Assembly: GCA_015478945.1 (NCBI GenBank)
Contig: JABUQX010038851.1
Coordinates: forward strand, 1-64,000
Reading direction: 5' to 3'
Length of the DNA: 64,000 nucleotides
Source: Trachelipus rathkii
Lineage: Eukaryota; Arthropoda; Malacostraca; Isopoda; Trachelipodidae
The position numbers and the translations under genes are program-made. Shown here piece by piece: positions 1 through 12,880 of this stretch (position 1 is the stretch's first letter; each line of letters opens with the position of its first letter). Under the pieces are notes generated by a model that was not told the DNA's origin, ran no database searches, and saw nothing but the letters and a program-made list of their open reading frames with translations.

Positions 1-1565
1 GTTATTGTGCAGACTATATGAGCTAAAGATTGCCAGTGTTAATGCAAAGATGATTAATAGCATCAGCTTTATTCTTCATGCATTTCTCTGACGAGAATGC
101 TCCCGTTTGATAGTAGTTTCAGATGGACAGACGCTAGATGTTTTCGCTCTGATACATGTTAGCAAGGTACCATAAATTGATTTTTAGCGGCATGTATCCT
201 ATTCTTTTACGTGAACGTTACAGCCATGTTTAAGCCAACACATTATCCTGTTTTGATTTAGGGTTTACGTAAACCGTGAAGAGAGGTAATGGTCTCCATT
301 TCACAGCTTACACTTGATTTCCCTTGAATTGATTCGAATTTGAGTTAGAATTTGATTGAGGTTCGAGAGAAGTATTTCTTTTTATACGCAGTATTCGTTT
401 TGAAATGTTGAAAAGATTTTCTCATCTCTCAGTGGAATCCTCTTCTCCTTTTGAGTTCCCTTTGGAAGAAGTGATTTATGTATGAGAATGAAATAGGTCT
501 AGAGGTGCAAACCTCGAATTACTTGAATTATTGATTATGTCCTTAAAAATCAGTTTTAATTGAGATATTTTCCATAGTCCAGCTCAACTCTCTTAAAATG
601 ATGAGAAGTTTATAACAATATATGGCTGATTCAATATGCACCATACTATCTCTTGGAAGAGTTCAACCCCAGCTCCTGGTTCTTTTCTAGATGAGCCAAC
701 TTTTAACAATAATTCTGTTGTTTCAAGTTGTTAGAATAGTTTTCATTTGCAGTATAGATCAATAATGAAGGCTGTCCAATATGTTCTTTTTAAATGGACA
801 AGGCAACTCTTCATAGTTCTCATCCGTACCCGTCAAAGGCTTGCAATGTCTCCATTATCTCTTTAAATGGGATTGAGATACTGCAACGTAGCTTGACATG
901 TCCTCTCCCAAAACTTTATTAACTCTGCAGGAGACGAAAGGGTGACTATTCTTCTCCCTGAAAATTTCCGACATTTAGGGCTGGGATCTTTCTGCTAAAG
1001 CTGCATGGGAAAAGACTTTGAGTGTCACACGCATGTTTTATCGAAATTGAGCTGACTCTCATTCATCAGAAAGCATCAAGAAGATTTGAGACTTTGGAGT
1101 CAATCATATTCGCTCTTAAACAGTTAGAAGCTTGAGCACTTTATTGTAGTAAAGCATCGTTAGCGAAATCCTTCGTCTAGAGCATAGTCGAATTGTACTC
1201 AGCCCTTTTAATAGTTTTCGATCGAAAGTCAGCTTGCGGTCTTAATGTTCGAGATACATCGAGTCACTGTTGAAAGTTTTGATACAACACAAGGTCCAAT
1301 GAGGGTAGGTACTCTGTTCAATCACTTTTTCCAGGAAAGGTTGCGCTTAGAGTAAAGTTTTTTGAAAACAACCCTTTTCATTCCAAGGGGACTCAGCTCA
1401 CCCTGTAATGTTGCTTTTAAACTAGCTGTGTTTTCATCCGAAGAAGGCGCAGGTCTTCCATTTGTGAACTCCTATGTGACCTTGAAATATAAAACGTCGC
1501 TCTCCATTAGTAAATAACTTATATTATATAAAGTATATAAACACAGGCTACTAAAGCAAACTAAA
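1..1565. other. Unassigned AT-rich spacer, no gene seen
   Basis: Moderately AT-rich, non-repetitive sequence with stops in all frames. I recognise no coding motif, RNA gene or mobile-element end in it. Confidence 0.6.
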
Positions 1566-1569
1566 AAGT

Positions 1570-2060
1570 TATAAAGCCAATGGCGCACACGTGAGGCAAC
1601 ACAAGTTAATCGACGATCTTATCAGGTTGACTGCCGCACACAGTGAACACTACAAAGTCACTGCGCCATGTAACAAACACAATTCCAATTGAGCACGTAC
1701 CAATTGATGACGACACACGTGAAGCACTGCAATCTGCGCACCTAGAAGCACACACAAAGTCAATGTCACCGTTATAAAGACAGCGCAGGTGGAACTGCGC
1801 ACTCTGAAATAACTAGAGCACGTTTTAATGAACAGCGCAGGTGGAAACAATGAGCACCGTCAAAAATGAACTGAACGCACGTCTTAATGACAACAGCACA
1901 GTTGAGCAATGCGCACCTCGGAAAGAACTGCCGAACGTTTAATGTGACAGCGCAGGTGTGAAAACAAATGCGCATTTCTGAAATGAACTGCGCATTTAAA
2001 TTTGACAACGGGTGTGAAACAAATGCGCACTACTGCGCAGGTTGAGCGACCTATTTACGC
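1570..2060. repeat. Diverged ~55-bp minisatellite with TGCGCA motifs
   Basis: A unit containing GCGCAGGTG, then AAACAATGCGCAC, then GAACTGCGCA and TTTAATG recurs with starts near 1,783, 1,835, 1,896, 1,950 and 2,008, a period of about 52-61 bp. More decayed units with ATGGCGCACACGTGA and CTGCGCACC cores extend upstream to about 1,575. The copies differ by substitutions and small indels. The repeated TGCGCA hexamer is self-complementary. Short reading frames on the minus strand here are products of the repeat and not genes. Confidence 0.75.
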
Positions 2061-3294
2061 ACCCCGCCGTTTTCTCGCAGCCCAGCAAATGACCGCAACC
2101 GTTCTGCACTGCACTGCACGCAGTTTCGCAGAGCACTAGAACTTGACGCAGCGCAACCCGTTTCGACACAACTGTTTGCTGCGCTTGAACCACTGTTGCT
2201 TTACAACCAACACTCAAATAAAATTGCTCAACATGAAATATGCAACACTTCGAACTGCACAATAAAGATATTTTTAAATATGCAATATGCATATGTTGTC
2301 CGGCGTTATGGTTTTTAAGTAAGCACAGTGTATAACGAACACTAAATCAACTTAATCAGTACAACCCAAGTTGATCTGACATTTTAAAGTAACCTAAAGC
2401 AATATAAATAATATATCATACGAAAGAAATTTGTATCTAATTCCAAATTAGCAAAAAACATACGAAAAAAGTTTCAAAATTGCATATTCAAACATAGCAA
2501 AAGAACAGATGTAATATTCAAATGTCAAATATCAATGCAAGATTAAAATTTGAAATTTTAAAGAAATTAATTTTACTGAAATACAATTGCAAAATTTGTA
2601 AGGAAACAATTTTCCAAATATACAAAATTATGATGACTTAAAAATAACATTTTGCTAAGAAGCTTAAGCAGCAATTACCTTGGAAAGTTTTAAATTTACT
2701 TGAAATTTGATAAGATTTGATATAATTTAATTTGAAAGGAACAAAAACTACTTGAGTAAAATCAGTAAACAGGTACGATAAGTGGTTAATTGATTGGAAA
2801 ATTGTTTCCTTTTCACAGTTGAAATAAGTTTTTTTCAATCAACAGTTAGTTACAGGGTGTCGATGATATCACTATCGTAGAACTGATACTAGTAGAATAC
2901 CCAGATACGATAGAAGTTTAAAATCAAATTTAATTAGTTAAACTTGAAAGCCATAAATAATTTGATCGTGAAATTAAAAAACTTTCTTTTATCAATTTAA
3001 GATACGTACAATACAGTACATATGATAATGCAACAAACATGCATATTCACAAAATAATAAAAGCAAAAGACGAGATTCACAAATTAATCAGACACGAAGC
3101 AAATAGGCAAATACCCTGATTTTTAGAATTTCCATACCGAGTGAACTTCTAGCCATTTATTCCTTTCATTAATAAGCGAAAAATCTCTCCATATCTTTAA
3201 TCAAAACAAATGAAATAACGCATTAGACAAAAAATCTACACTTTAAATCGACAAAAATTGCATTATCAACTTAATATTTAAGATACTAAAGATT
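2061..3294. other. Unassigned AT-rich spacer
   Basis: The first ~150 bp still carry GC-rich words resembling the adjacent minisatellite (ACTGCACTGCACGCAG). The rest is AT-rich, low-complexity sequence with no supported gene. Confidence 0.5.
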
Positions 3295-3632
3295 AAATTT
3301 TAATATATATAATAAATATATATATATATATATTATATATTATATAAGATTATATATTATATATTATATATAATATTATTATATATTAATATATATATAT
3401 AATATATTAATATATATATATATTATATATTATATTATTATTATATACTATATATTTACTATATCTATATAATATATAATTATATATATATAGAAGATAT
3501 ATATATTTATATATATATAATATATATATTATTATATATATATATATATTATATAATAATTAATATAATAATATATATATTCTATATATTATAATATATA
3601 TAATATTTATATTTATATTTTTTTTTTTTTTT
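3295..3632. repeat. (AT)n tract ending in poly-T
   Basis: Imperfect TATA dinucleotide repeat of about 320 bp, ending in an uninterrupted T run just before 3,633. It forms a sharp boundary with the GC-balanced sequence that follows. Confidence 0.9.
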
Positions 3633-3740
3633 TACGATTGTCCCAACATTCCGGGCCCCGACTAATTTCAAGGAGGGTGTTACAGCTCAGAAGTCAACGC
3701 TAATTAATTACGATAATAGGAGCAACAGGACGGCAGGTTT

Positions 3741-4000
3741 AAAGTGGGAGATTAAATTCAGCGAACCAGGATGGAAGAAGTTCACAGAACAATTGCAGGG
3801 AAACGAGAGCACTGCAGGAACTACTGGAGTTACCACATCAACAAAACTCAGCCGAACAAGCACCGTTTACGGGGCGCGTAAGTGAGACGCCGTTTAAGTT
3901 CCTCGAGCACCTGACCGCTGCGTACTATAGAAAAGAGATAAAGCACCAAATCGCGCCGCAAATAGAAGGTCAGGAACTGGAAGTTCAGAACGTATTATAA
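3741..4000 (+). pseudogene. Gag-like open stretch of a decayed retroelement
   Basis: One plus-strand frame stays open for about 86 codons without any ATG and ends at TAA 3,998-4,000. Its second half contains FTGRVSETPFKFLEHL followed by residues that alternate hydrophobic and polar and end in IEGQELEV. Ty3/Gypsy-type Gag proteins often have an F-x-G...P..FL..L segment followed by a hydrophobic residue-G-x-A/E-L segment, and this is the basis of the call. The sequence that follows is broken by stops in all frames, although another frame reads RFQDMFMLAKMLYMYNRKRE near 4,185. There are no clear LTRs. It could instead be chance openness in GC-balanced DNA. Confidence 0.35.
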
Positions 4001-6260
4001 AGCTTTGCCTTATGGACTCGACCTATCCAAACCGGGTAAACCAGAGCCCCCCTAGTCTCCGAGCAACATACAAGGCGATGAGCCTTGTATAGCTGGACAC
4101 TGAGTAAGAGGAAAAAATGTCTCGCAATCTAAACAACTCCCAGTTTTCTTGAGGCTGCCCTAGCAACCGTTGTGATGTGAAGGTTTCAAGACATGTTTAT
4201 GTTAGCCAAGATGTTATATATGTACAACAGGAAGCGAGAACCGTCAAAGAATAGGGAAAGTTGGGAGTGTCTTAGAGAGGAGATACTTGAAGAAGTTAGT
4301 TTTTAAAGAATTATTTCAACAAGTTGAGACGACCCACCGGAAATCTTATCGATCAGCCAGATATGACGGAAGATAAGAGAGGCATCTAAAGTAAAAGAGG
4401 AGGATGAAATAGTTGAAAGATGAGGGTCGAGTCAATCGATATGAGTGAATAGAGCTTAGATGGCAGGTGAGAAGCAATCATTAATGAAAAGAGGAATAAA
4501 GTAGGAGATTTTACAATCACTGGGAACACCTATCAGAAAAGGAAGAAAAAGTCCCCCCATCAACAACAGCCTATTGAGCGATTTGAAAGGAAAATAGACA
4601 TAAGTAACAAAATGAGGAGAACCCAAGAGGGGAGCTTGGGAGCATGACGGTGCATTACCGGACAATGCTTTGGATATGTCACCGATACACACGCAAGTCT
4701 CCGTGTTCATAAGGGCGAAACCTAAATCAGTAAGTAGGAAAGTATTATCGCCAGTAGAACCTCGGCGCCGAAACCGTACTGGCGATCGGAAAGAATGAAT
4801 GAGATTCCAGATGATCTAGAAATGAAAGAGTTGAGAAGAGTTTCAAAAGATTTACGATAGAATGAAGTAAGCTATAGCGCATATATAGAGGATCAAAGGC
4901 TTCCTTTTTTCGCGAATGGGACTGAGCTCTTCCAATATAGTAGGAAAGTGTTAGTATTGACATAGAGAATTATTGAACGAGGGGGGATGCACCGGAAGAC
5001 CACTCCTCAAGATCGGGGAGGAATGCATCCGGCCCACCCATTCATAACGTTCGTTAGACTTCAGAGCCTTGCACCCATCGCATGTAATCACAGCAAAGGC
5101 ATAACCCCTTTAGGAGAGTGAGAGCATTCAGGAATGACCAGAATCTCCAGGTTGAGTTTTAAAGGAAAAACTAGAGCCGATAGTATGATTGCATATATTC
5201 AGTTGGAATAGCATATCAGCAGAGCATATAAGGAGGAAGACAGAATTTACGAGTTGTTAGAATGTTTGGCAAATGAGTTAGGCAAGTGAGAGCCAACAAG
5301 GTTAGCGCACTTTCGTCGTTGCATAGTTTGAAAGCTCGCTTTGTCTGTCGAAGAGTCCTGCAACGATTTAGCAGATGAAATTATGCAGATTATAGAGATA
5401 CCAAATGTGTTTCATCCGTACAAACACTGTCTCTGCTTGATGCATAAAGACAAGCACGATCGAACATGGATTATGAGACGAGAAAAGATTTAGTGAAGAA
5501 GAATGATACTGCTCATCATATCAACATATCAGATCACCTATCTCAGGAAGTCATAGCTCTTCCAGAGACAAAGCAGTCTCCAGTATATTACGTGAATCTA
5601 CGCAAGGCCGGGCCCGATCAAGTGCAGAAAAAAACGAGTAGGCAGGATGCAGTTTGAGAGAAAGTATTAAATTAAAGATATACAGGTATGTGTCAAGATT
5701 TCAGATAGGACAGAACAGTGGTTGTAATTTTAGAAGTTGACTAGTGGTGAATAATAGACAAGTGTGTTCAATAATGGTTAGGCGATCCGAATGTGTGTGG
5801 TCTTAATTAAGTTGCTCCAGATCTTGAGAACTCTGTGATTCGCTCTCCACATCAACTCAATAATTCACCATTTCATGTTGGACATTATCAAGTGAATAAA
5901 ATTTTTGCCTCGCGTATTGACAAAGAAAGACTTTAATATAGTAATAATTCAAAAAAGCATGACAAATCTGTTCGTTGGAACAAGTGGCAGAGACAACATT
6001 TTGTAGTAGAAGGAAGAAGATTTTAAGCCACAGACACGAAATATAGGAGATCAAATTCTCGAACGTGTATACAAGAGTTTATGTTTAATGGCCAAACTCA
6101 CTTTAACGAAATTATGAAAAAGTATATTGGAATACATTAACGGTTAGAGAAATTCTTAGCATCCGTGTTCTCAGAAGGACACAGCACAATGAAGTTAGAG
6201 TTAAAGAGTGGTATTCACCGGATGCAGATTAGAGTTTAAGCCGCGGATGTTAACTAGTCT
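4001..6260 (+). pseudogene. Probable decayed retroelement body, family uncertain
   Basis: GC-balanced sequence between AT-rich flanks, with short open stretches and many stops. At 5,466-5,657 a 63-codon frame starting MDYETRKDL and containing HHINISDHLSQEV is open, but I do not recognise it. Around 5,850-5,930 a plus frame reads NSPFHVGHYQVNKIFASRI. This resembles the H-x-G-H-x-G-x-x-K-T segment at the start of Ty3/Gypsy integrases (histidine-glycine-histidine, then lysine), but the expected CxxC partner is not visible. Together with the gag-like stretch upstream, a gag-to-integrase order on the plus strand is plausible. A defined element boundary, LTRs or a reverse transcriptase motif were not found. 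Confidence 0.3.
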
Positions 6261-6564
6261 ATAGATCCCTGCTAGCAAAAAATGCATTAACACTCACACA
6301 CAACCACACCAAACCAAAACCACAAAGCAAACAGACAAAAAAAGTTAAAATTCACACATAAAAAACCGAATTGTATAACGATCAAACTCGTGTTTTAATA
6401 AATATGTAATATGAAAATTTAATAAGTTAAATCTCGCCACATCGACCACACCCACAAATTTACGAAAAAAAACAAACTATTAATCTGCTACAGAAAACTG
6501 ATGTATTGCAAATGTGATTACGAATACATAGTGCTGTATCAAACCTTTTTTTCACTTAGATACC
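6261..6564. other. A/C-rich spacer
   Basis: Contains a CA-rich run (about 6,290-6,350) and AT-rich sequence. No gene seen. Confidence 0.5.
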
Positions 6565-7790
6565 ACTATTTAGAATTTTTGACATTGTACCCCCCAGAAA
6601 GACATCAGAAATCGGAATATCGCCATTTTTGACCCTAAACACTCAAAATTGTGCTTTTTATTGCCCTCCTAAAACGTGTTTTCCGTGTTTTTCTGTGTCT
6701 GTAGGTTTATTTTTATATTTTAATATTTGCAAAACCCATGTTTTTGACAATTTTTCGTATCAACTACAATTTTCGAAATGACTTCAAACTTTGAAATATG
6801 CATTAATGGTCCATAACCTACAAATGCACTGATTATTTTCGATTTTTGATTGTTGTGTCAGCCGTTGTCCAATTTCAACACACCTTTTTTTTGGATTTTG
6901 AATGAAAAATTGCAATAATTTTAAACAGAATACAAAATTTTTCATTTTAAGGCTACAATCTATGAGAGTTTACAGTTTTTAATAGATTATTTCTTTACAT
7001 TTACAGAAGTAAACACTTTCTAGCTACATTTTTACACAAAGTTTGTGGAAATTTTTAAAATTTTTTTGGTATATAAAATTATCTAAGAAAAAGGTTTCTT
7101 CTCGCCCACCATTAACAGATTTGAAAATTGAGTGTGATCGATAAGTTGAACAAAAAAATTCTCAATATTCACTTTTCAAAACTATTTGTTCAAAAAGTAA
7201 AATTAAGATTATTTTTTTTCTACTTATCGAATTCCACATCAAATTTACAGAGCTTGTATAGTTGGCGAGACGACCTTTTTTCTTATATATTTTATTTTTG
7301 TAACAAAAAAAAAATTTTAAAAATTCCCAATTTTTTTTTGAAATTTGTTCCATGAACTCAAACTAATGCATATACAATAGAAATATCTAAGTGAAAATGT
7401 GACTCTCTCCAGACTACTATGCCCTGAATTTCATCCCTTCGCCCAAACAGATAAAAAAATTATCTTAATATTAATTCATGGAAATCAAAAAATTGATGGT
7501 TTGTTAAAATGTCTAGTTTTTTTACAAAATCCCCCGAAAAAAAATCATATGTTTGCTATGTATAGACCATTATGATATTCAAGTTATATTCGAAAAAAAT
7601 CTGGAGTTGTACAATGAAAAGGGGTTTGAAATTGAATTTTGAAAAAAATACAGACACCAAAAACACTAAACAAGTATGAGCCAATAAGCTTACATTTGTG
7701 TTATTAGCGTCAAAACGGACTGACTATTCCGATTTTATGTCCATTTTCAGATGGGCTAAAATGGGTTCCCAACATCTAAAATATTGATCA
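6565..7790. repeat. 1.2-kb diverged palindrome (foldback), centre near 7,180
   Basis: The left half, read forward, aligns with the reverse complement of the right half. Matched landmarks include AAATCGGAATA (about 6,610) with its mirror near 7,730; TGTCTGTAGGTTT with the mirror of its TGTCTGTATTTTT counterpart; ATTAATGGTCCATA with the mirror of ATAATGGTCTATA; and GAAATTTTTAAAATTTTTTT near 7,050 with its mirror near 7,310. At the centre, GATAAGTTGAAC faces the mirror of GATAAGTAGAAA. Arms are roughly 600 bp and clearly diverged. The two opposing short frames around 7,128-7,355 mirror each other and are not genes. It may be a foldback or MITE-type element, an inverted duplication, or a palindromic read artefact. 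Confidence 0.7.
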
Positions 7791-8049
7791 TGCCTTAATT
7801 GAAATTTATTGTCATATATTTTAGTAAAAAATTTAACGGTTTATTAAATAGATGTCTTATTAGTAGTAGTATGGAAATACTAATTACTAAAAACGAGCGT
7901 CTGTGTTAAACCTTTAAAAACAAAACAAAATAAAACACTAAAAACTTAGTTAAAAAGACTAAGAAATAAATATCCATAGTACTATACTAACTAGTTTACA
8001 CATCATAAAACTAACTATTGTATCTCAACTAACTAGCTATATCTCTTAA

Positions 8050-8440
8050 TTATATTATATATATATATATATATATATATTATCATATTATATATATATT
8101 AATATTATCTTTATATATATAATTATATTATAATATATATATATGTAATATACTATTATTATTATATAATATATATAATACTTATATATATATTAATAAT
8201 AATATATATATTATATTTATTATTACTATATATATATATATTATATATATATATATATATATTATTACTATATATTATATATATATATATAATTCTATAT
8301 ATAATATATATAATATTATATAATAATATATTATATATATATAATATAATATATATTATAAATATCTAATATATTTATATATTTATAATATAATATATAT
8401 ATATATAATGTATATAATTTATATATATAATATACAGAAT
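8050..8440. repeat. (AT)n tract
   Basis: About 390 bp of imperfect TATA repeat. Confidence 0.9.
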
Positions 8441-8939
8441 GAGAATAATATTAATTTCTGAACCTCTCTATAACAAAACAAATGCCCCCCAAAAAAAAAA
8501 AAAGCAGGAATGTAAAGTACCTAAAAAGGGAAAGTTATCGTGTATAAAGTTAATTGATTATTTTCCAATATATTTTATTAAATTTCTAAGTCTTATTTTT
8601 TATTATCGGTCTTGAATGTTGAGAAATTAGGATCTTTTAATTGAATTACAGCCTGCATATTATTTCACTTTGAAAAATTGTTTTTGTTGACGGTTGACTT
8701 ATGTTTTTTGATGTGTAATCAATATACAGGAAGATTTTCTTACACTAGATTTTCACAAAACATGAGTTGAGAAAAACAGTAATCTTGTCAATATGTTATT
8801 AAATATTTTAAATGAAAAATTGTATCCCGACACCCACTGATTTTAAAAGGAAATTTTAAAATATATGTTAAACAATCTGAAATGAACTTAAAAATTATAG
8901 AGGGCGCAAATTTAAAGTCGCCCTTACTCAGCCGCATAG
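8441..8939. other. Unassigned AT-rich spacer
   Basis: No gene, repeat unit or motif recognised apart from short A runs. Confidence 0.5.
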
Positions 8940-10100
8940 TATCGTTTGATTTGAAAGCTCTTTTGACTTTTTCCTTTAATATGTTGCTACTTCAGTCTCT
9001 CGAAGCAAACCCCAGCAGTCTATAGTCGCTAGCATACTTAGTATCCAGCAACCTGTACCTCTTCAATTCTTTCCATCGTTTGGAGCCTCCCTTTGCCTCT
9101 TCCGCTAAACAGCTCATAGATTTTTAGAAGTGTCAAATAGTATAGAAGCAGCTTAAGTCATCGACCCCCATGCTCTCAAATTTTGTAGCTATCTTCGCAG
9201 ATTGCTTGAATTTAGTCTTTATTGTTTCCAAGAAACTTACTTACTACTTCTGAATACTTCATGCACCTTTCTTCTTAACCTTTCGTTCATACGTGGGTCT
9301 TCATTAGTTTTCGGGAAGCAGACCGACAAATACTCCTCTTTATTTTCTTGCATCTTATACGAGATTTGTCCCTTAGGTATTTGAAACATTCCCTTCCTTA
9401 GAGAGAGCTTTTGAATGCTTCCACTTATGCCAGTATGTGAAGGGAGCGAAGTACGTTCTTTATGTCACAGGTTTCTTTCATCTTACTTTTTCATATCAAC
9501 CCAATCTCCTCTTCCACTCTTTTGAATTCCAATGCTGGCTTTGTTTCGAATGTCCCATCAACACAGAAGAACAGGGATATTGGATGGACCCGCCATTGAC
9601 TTACTAACGCATGAATCACTTTCAAATCTCAACTATATCCATCATGTCATTGATATATTTCATGGACACAATCATACTCAGATTCTCGTACCGTTCAAAT
9701 AAACGGAATGAGCAACTGGTACTGAGGCCAAACGTCTTAGAAGAGACACTTTAACTATTGTTTGGGGAATCAATAAACAACCTCCACTCCTTTACATCAT
9801 AATTTACATTGAACATACTTAACACCCCAGTGATATCATTGCAGAATACTATTTCTTCTTGAGAAGAGATATGAGAATCTTTTTTTTTCTATACCATGAA
9901 ATATGTCCATGTGCTAAAATTTTTCCATTTCATCTTGAGACTACAATTCGAGCTGACTCCTCGTATCTAATCCTCACAAGAGCATTATTATTGTAGCATT
10001 GAACAATTGAGTTCGTTGTTATAAAAATAACTCTTCCCAACTGCTCCTTTCCAGTGTAGAATCAAAAGATGTCTAAATCTTCTAACAACTGGTGGATTGT
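8940..10100 (-). pseudogene. Decayed gene of the EWRLFIDS transposon-like protein family
   Basis: On the minus strand several motifs of a large unnamed protein family, multicopy in arthropod and cnidarian genomes, occur in the right order. First, CNDITGVLSMF leads into EWRLFIDS (codons at 9,766-9,789). After one frameshift comes LASVPVAHSVYLN, where the family has a leucine-lysine-x-valine-leucine-leucine region and then an S-I-P-x-A-H-S-V motif. After another shift, ERYENLSMIV and VIHALV follow. Further on are GVFVG (9,322-9,336), a glycine-asparagine step reading FLGN, and finally KYASDYRLLGFASRD (8,995-9,039), which matches the family's M-A-D-Y-C-W-x-L-x-R segment. Stops and frameshifts break every frame, so no product is expected. 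The family's multicopy nature suggests mobile-element origin, though its biochemical role is not known to me. The motif order makes chance similarity unlikely; the family memory is from proteins seen in other genomes and was not searched here. Confidence 0.75.
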
Positions 10101-10194
10101 ACAGACATAGCATGAATCAACAGACGCAATTGCGGATGGAATTTGGATACACATTACTTTTGTTTCAAGTTATTAACCGAACTTGGTCGAGCAA

Positions 10195-10292
10195 AATATA
10201 ATCATATCATTATAATATATTATATATATATAATAATATTAATATATATATCTAATATATATAATATTATATAATATATTATATATATATGA
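10195..10292. repeat. (AT)n tract
   Basis: About 100 bp of imperfect TATA repeat. Confidence 0.9.
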
Positions 10293-10689
10293 CAGTTCTT
10301 GACCTTGTTTAATATTTGTGGGTAAACATTTACTACCAAACAGTGTAAACCCCTTTAAGACGCAAGAGAAAAACTAGAAACGCGATTTACAGTGATTTGA
10401 TGGAATAAACCTTCACGTGATGAGGAATGATGTTATTTCGAATTCAGCACCACCAAAATACATGAAATAAATAATTTCATAGAAAAAATTTCCATGAGCC
10501 TGTGTCAGATTACGCGTTGACAAACATGTGTTAAAACGTTATCGAACAAGTCTAGTATAACTTTTCATGTTAATAAATCTTTGTTACTTCAAGTTGACAA
10601 GTTCGAATGTCATGTTCAATTATATACATATTCGATTTCCATAACATAAGGATACAATTATAATTAAGACTTTTGTAACTGATATATTA

Positions 10690-12430
10690 CAAGCATACTA
10701 ATGATATAATATAACAATAATACTCTATATAATAATATATTATAATATAATAATAAATATAATAATAATACTATAAATATAAAAAAAATAATAATATATA
10801 TAATAATATAATCATAATAATATTAATAATATAATATAATATAATAATAATTAATATAATAATAAAATAATAATATAATATATATAATATATAATAAAAT
10901 AATAAATAATATAATCTATATAATAATAATCATTATAATACTATAATAATTAAATAATACAAATATAATAATAATAATAATAAAATATAATAATATATAA
11001 ATAATAATAATAATAATAATATAAATAATATAATAATATAAATAATATATCAATAATAATAATAATTTAATAATAAATTAGTAATAATAATCTAATAATA
11101 TAATAATATATCTAATCATATTAATATAATAATAAATATATTAATAACTTAAATAATTAAAATAAGCATAATAATTATAATAATAATAACTATAATAATA
11201 ATTATAATAATTATATATAATATTCTATAATATAATAATAAATAATAATAAAATTAATAATATAATATAAATAATAATAATAATAATATATATTAATAAA
11301 ATAATAATAATTATAATATTATAATTATATATAATTATAATATTATAATAATAATATAATATAATAATAATATAATTATAATATAATAATAATATACATC
11401 ATAATACTAATATATAATATAAATTAATAATAATATATATAATTAATAAAAATAATTAGATAATAAATAATATAAATTATTTAATAATTACATATTTAAA
11501 TAATAAATTATAGGATAGGGTAGTATTACTACTATCAAAAAAAAAAATATATTAATACTTAAATAATATTAGATTATATTAATATATAATAATTTATTTA
11601 CAAAATATTGCAGCAATTACTACTATCTGTGAATTTGGCTAATTGTTGATCTATCTGTTCATGAAATAAAAAAAAAAATAATAATAAGAATTAATGTTTT
11701 ATATCAATGTAATAATATTTTATTTAATATATAATAATAGTCATAAAACATTATTAATTAAATTTAAATTAGAAATAATCCAAAATAATTTTAATAACGT
11801 AATGAATATCATAATGTATAATACCATACTAATAATAAAAGAATAAAAATATATCAATAAAATGATATAATAAATAAAAACCATACACTACTTGGGAAAT
11901 ATTTACATAATATGAATTAAATCTGCAATAAGAAAATAAAAATAATAAATATAAGAGTATAATAATTTCTTAATATATAAAAATATTATCGATATCAATA
12001 TTTTTATTATATAAACTCAATAATTTAATATTATAAACTATGAGTAATATAATAATAATAAATAATAAATAAAATAATAAACTACTACTATAATAACTCC
12101 TAGGAAGGGGTTACACTCTTAATCAAAAAAATAAGCAGAATAAATAAAATATATATTAACATATAAATATATAAATATATAATATAAATTAATGAAATAA
12201 TAAATCTAATAAAATACTATTCTAATTATTATTATATACATTATAATATAATACTTATAATTTTAACTTATTATATTAATAATATATATTAATATATTAT
12301 TATTATAATTTAATTATTATTTAGTACGTATAGTATAAGTAGTAGTAGTATATATTAACATCAAGTATATTTAAATTTATTATAATCAATACATAATTAT
12401 TTAATTATTGTAGTAGTCAATCTAATTTGA
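10690..12430. repeat. Long imperfect (AAT)n tract, about 1.7 kb
   Basis: Dominated by AAT/ATAATA trinucleotide repeats with interspersed TA steps. Small islands of complex sequence (around 11,510-11,550, 11,600-11,660 and 12,100-12,130) interrupt it. Decay rises toward the 3' end. Confidence 0.85.
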
Positions 12431-12880
12431 TAATACATATGGGTATCCTCAAATAAAATAAGACTATATAATCTCAATTGAGTATATATAATCTTATACT
12501 TTCGTTTCTGTTTCAGTGTTACTATAACAATAGAATGAAAGTATATAACGGATAGAAACCTTTAAAATAAGTAAAAGTTTAAAAAAAAAATCGCTAAAAT
12601 TAATATAAAAACAAGTGATGAAACTTATATCTGCGATAATTACTATACTCTTGCTTAACACAGAGAATTCTATAACTCTACTATATATAGGTTAACTACT
12701 TCTTAATACTGGTTACAACGATAACGCTATTGATACAACGGCCCAGTGGGATGTACGCAACTTCTAAATGTATTATACTTAAACAAATATTCCCTAGAAT
12801 GACTTCCGTTAAACTTATTGGGATATAATTATAATTATTATATAATTTAATGGCTGAAAATAAATCATGTATAATATAAT
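12431..12880. other. AT-rich spacer
   Basis: No gene seen. A 63-codon minus frame at 12,696-12,887 has no recognisable motif and is judged accidental. Confidence 0.5.

Noticed and set aside
7128..7355. Two opposing frames of 63-75 codons
   Set aside because: They mirror each other across the centre of a palindrome, so they are a by-product of the inverted repeat.
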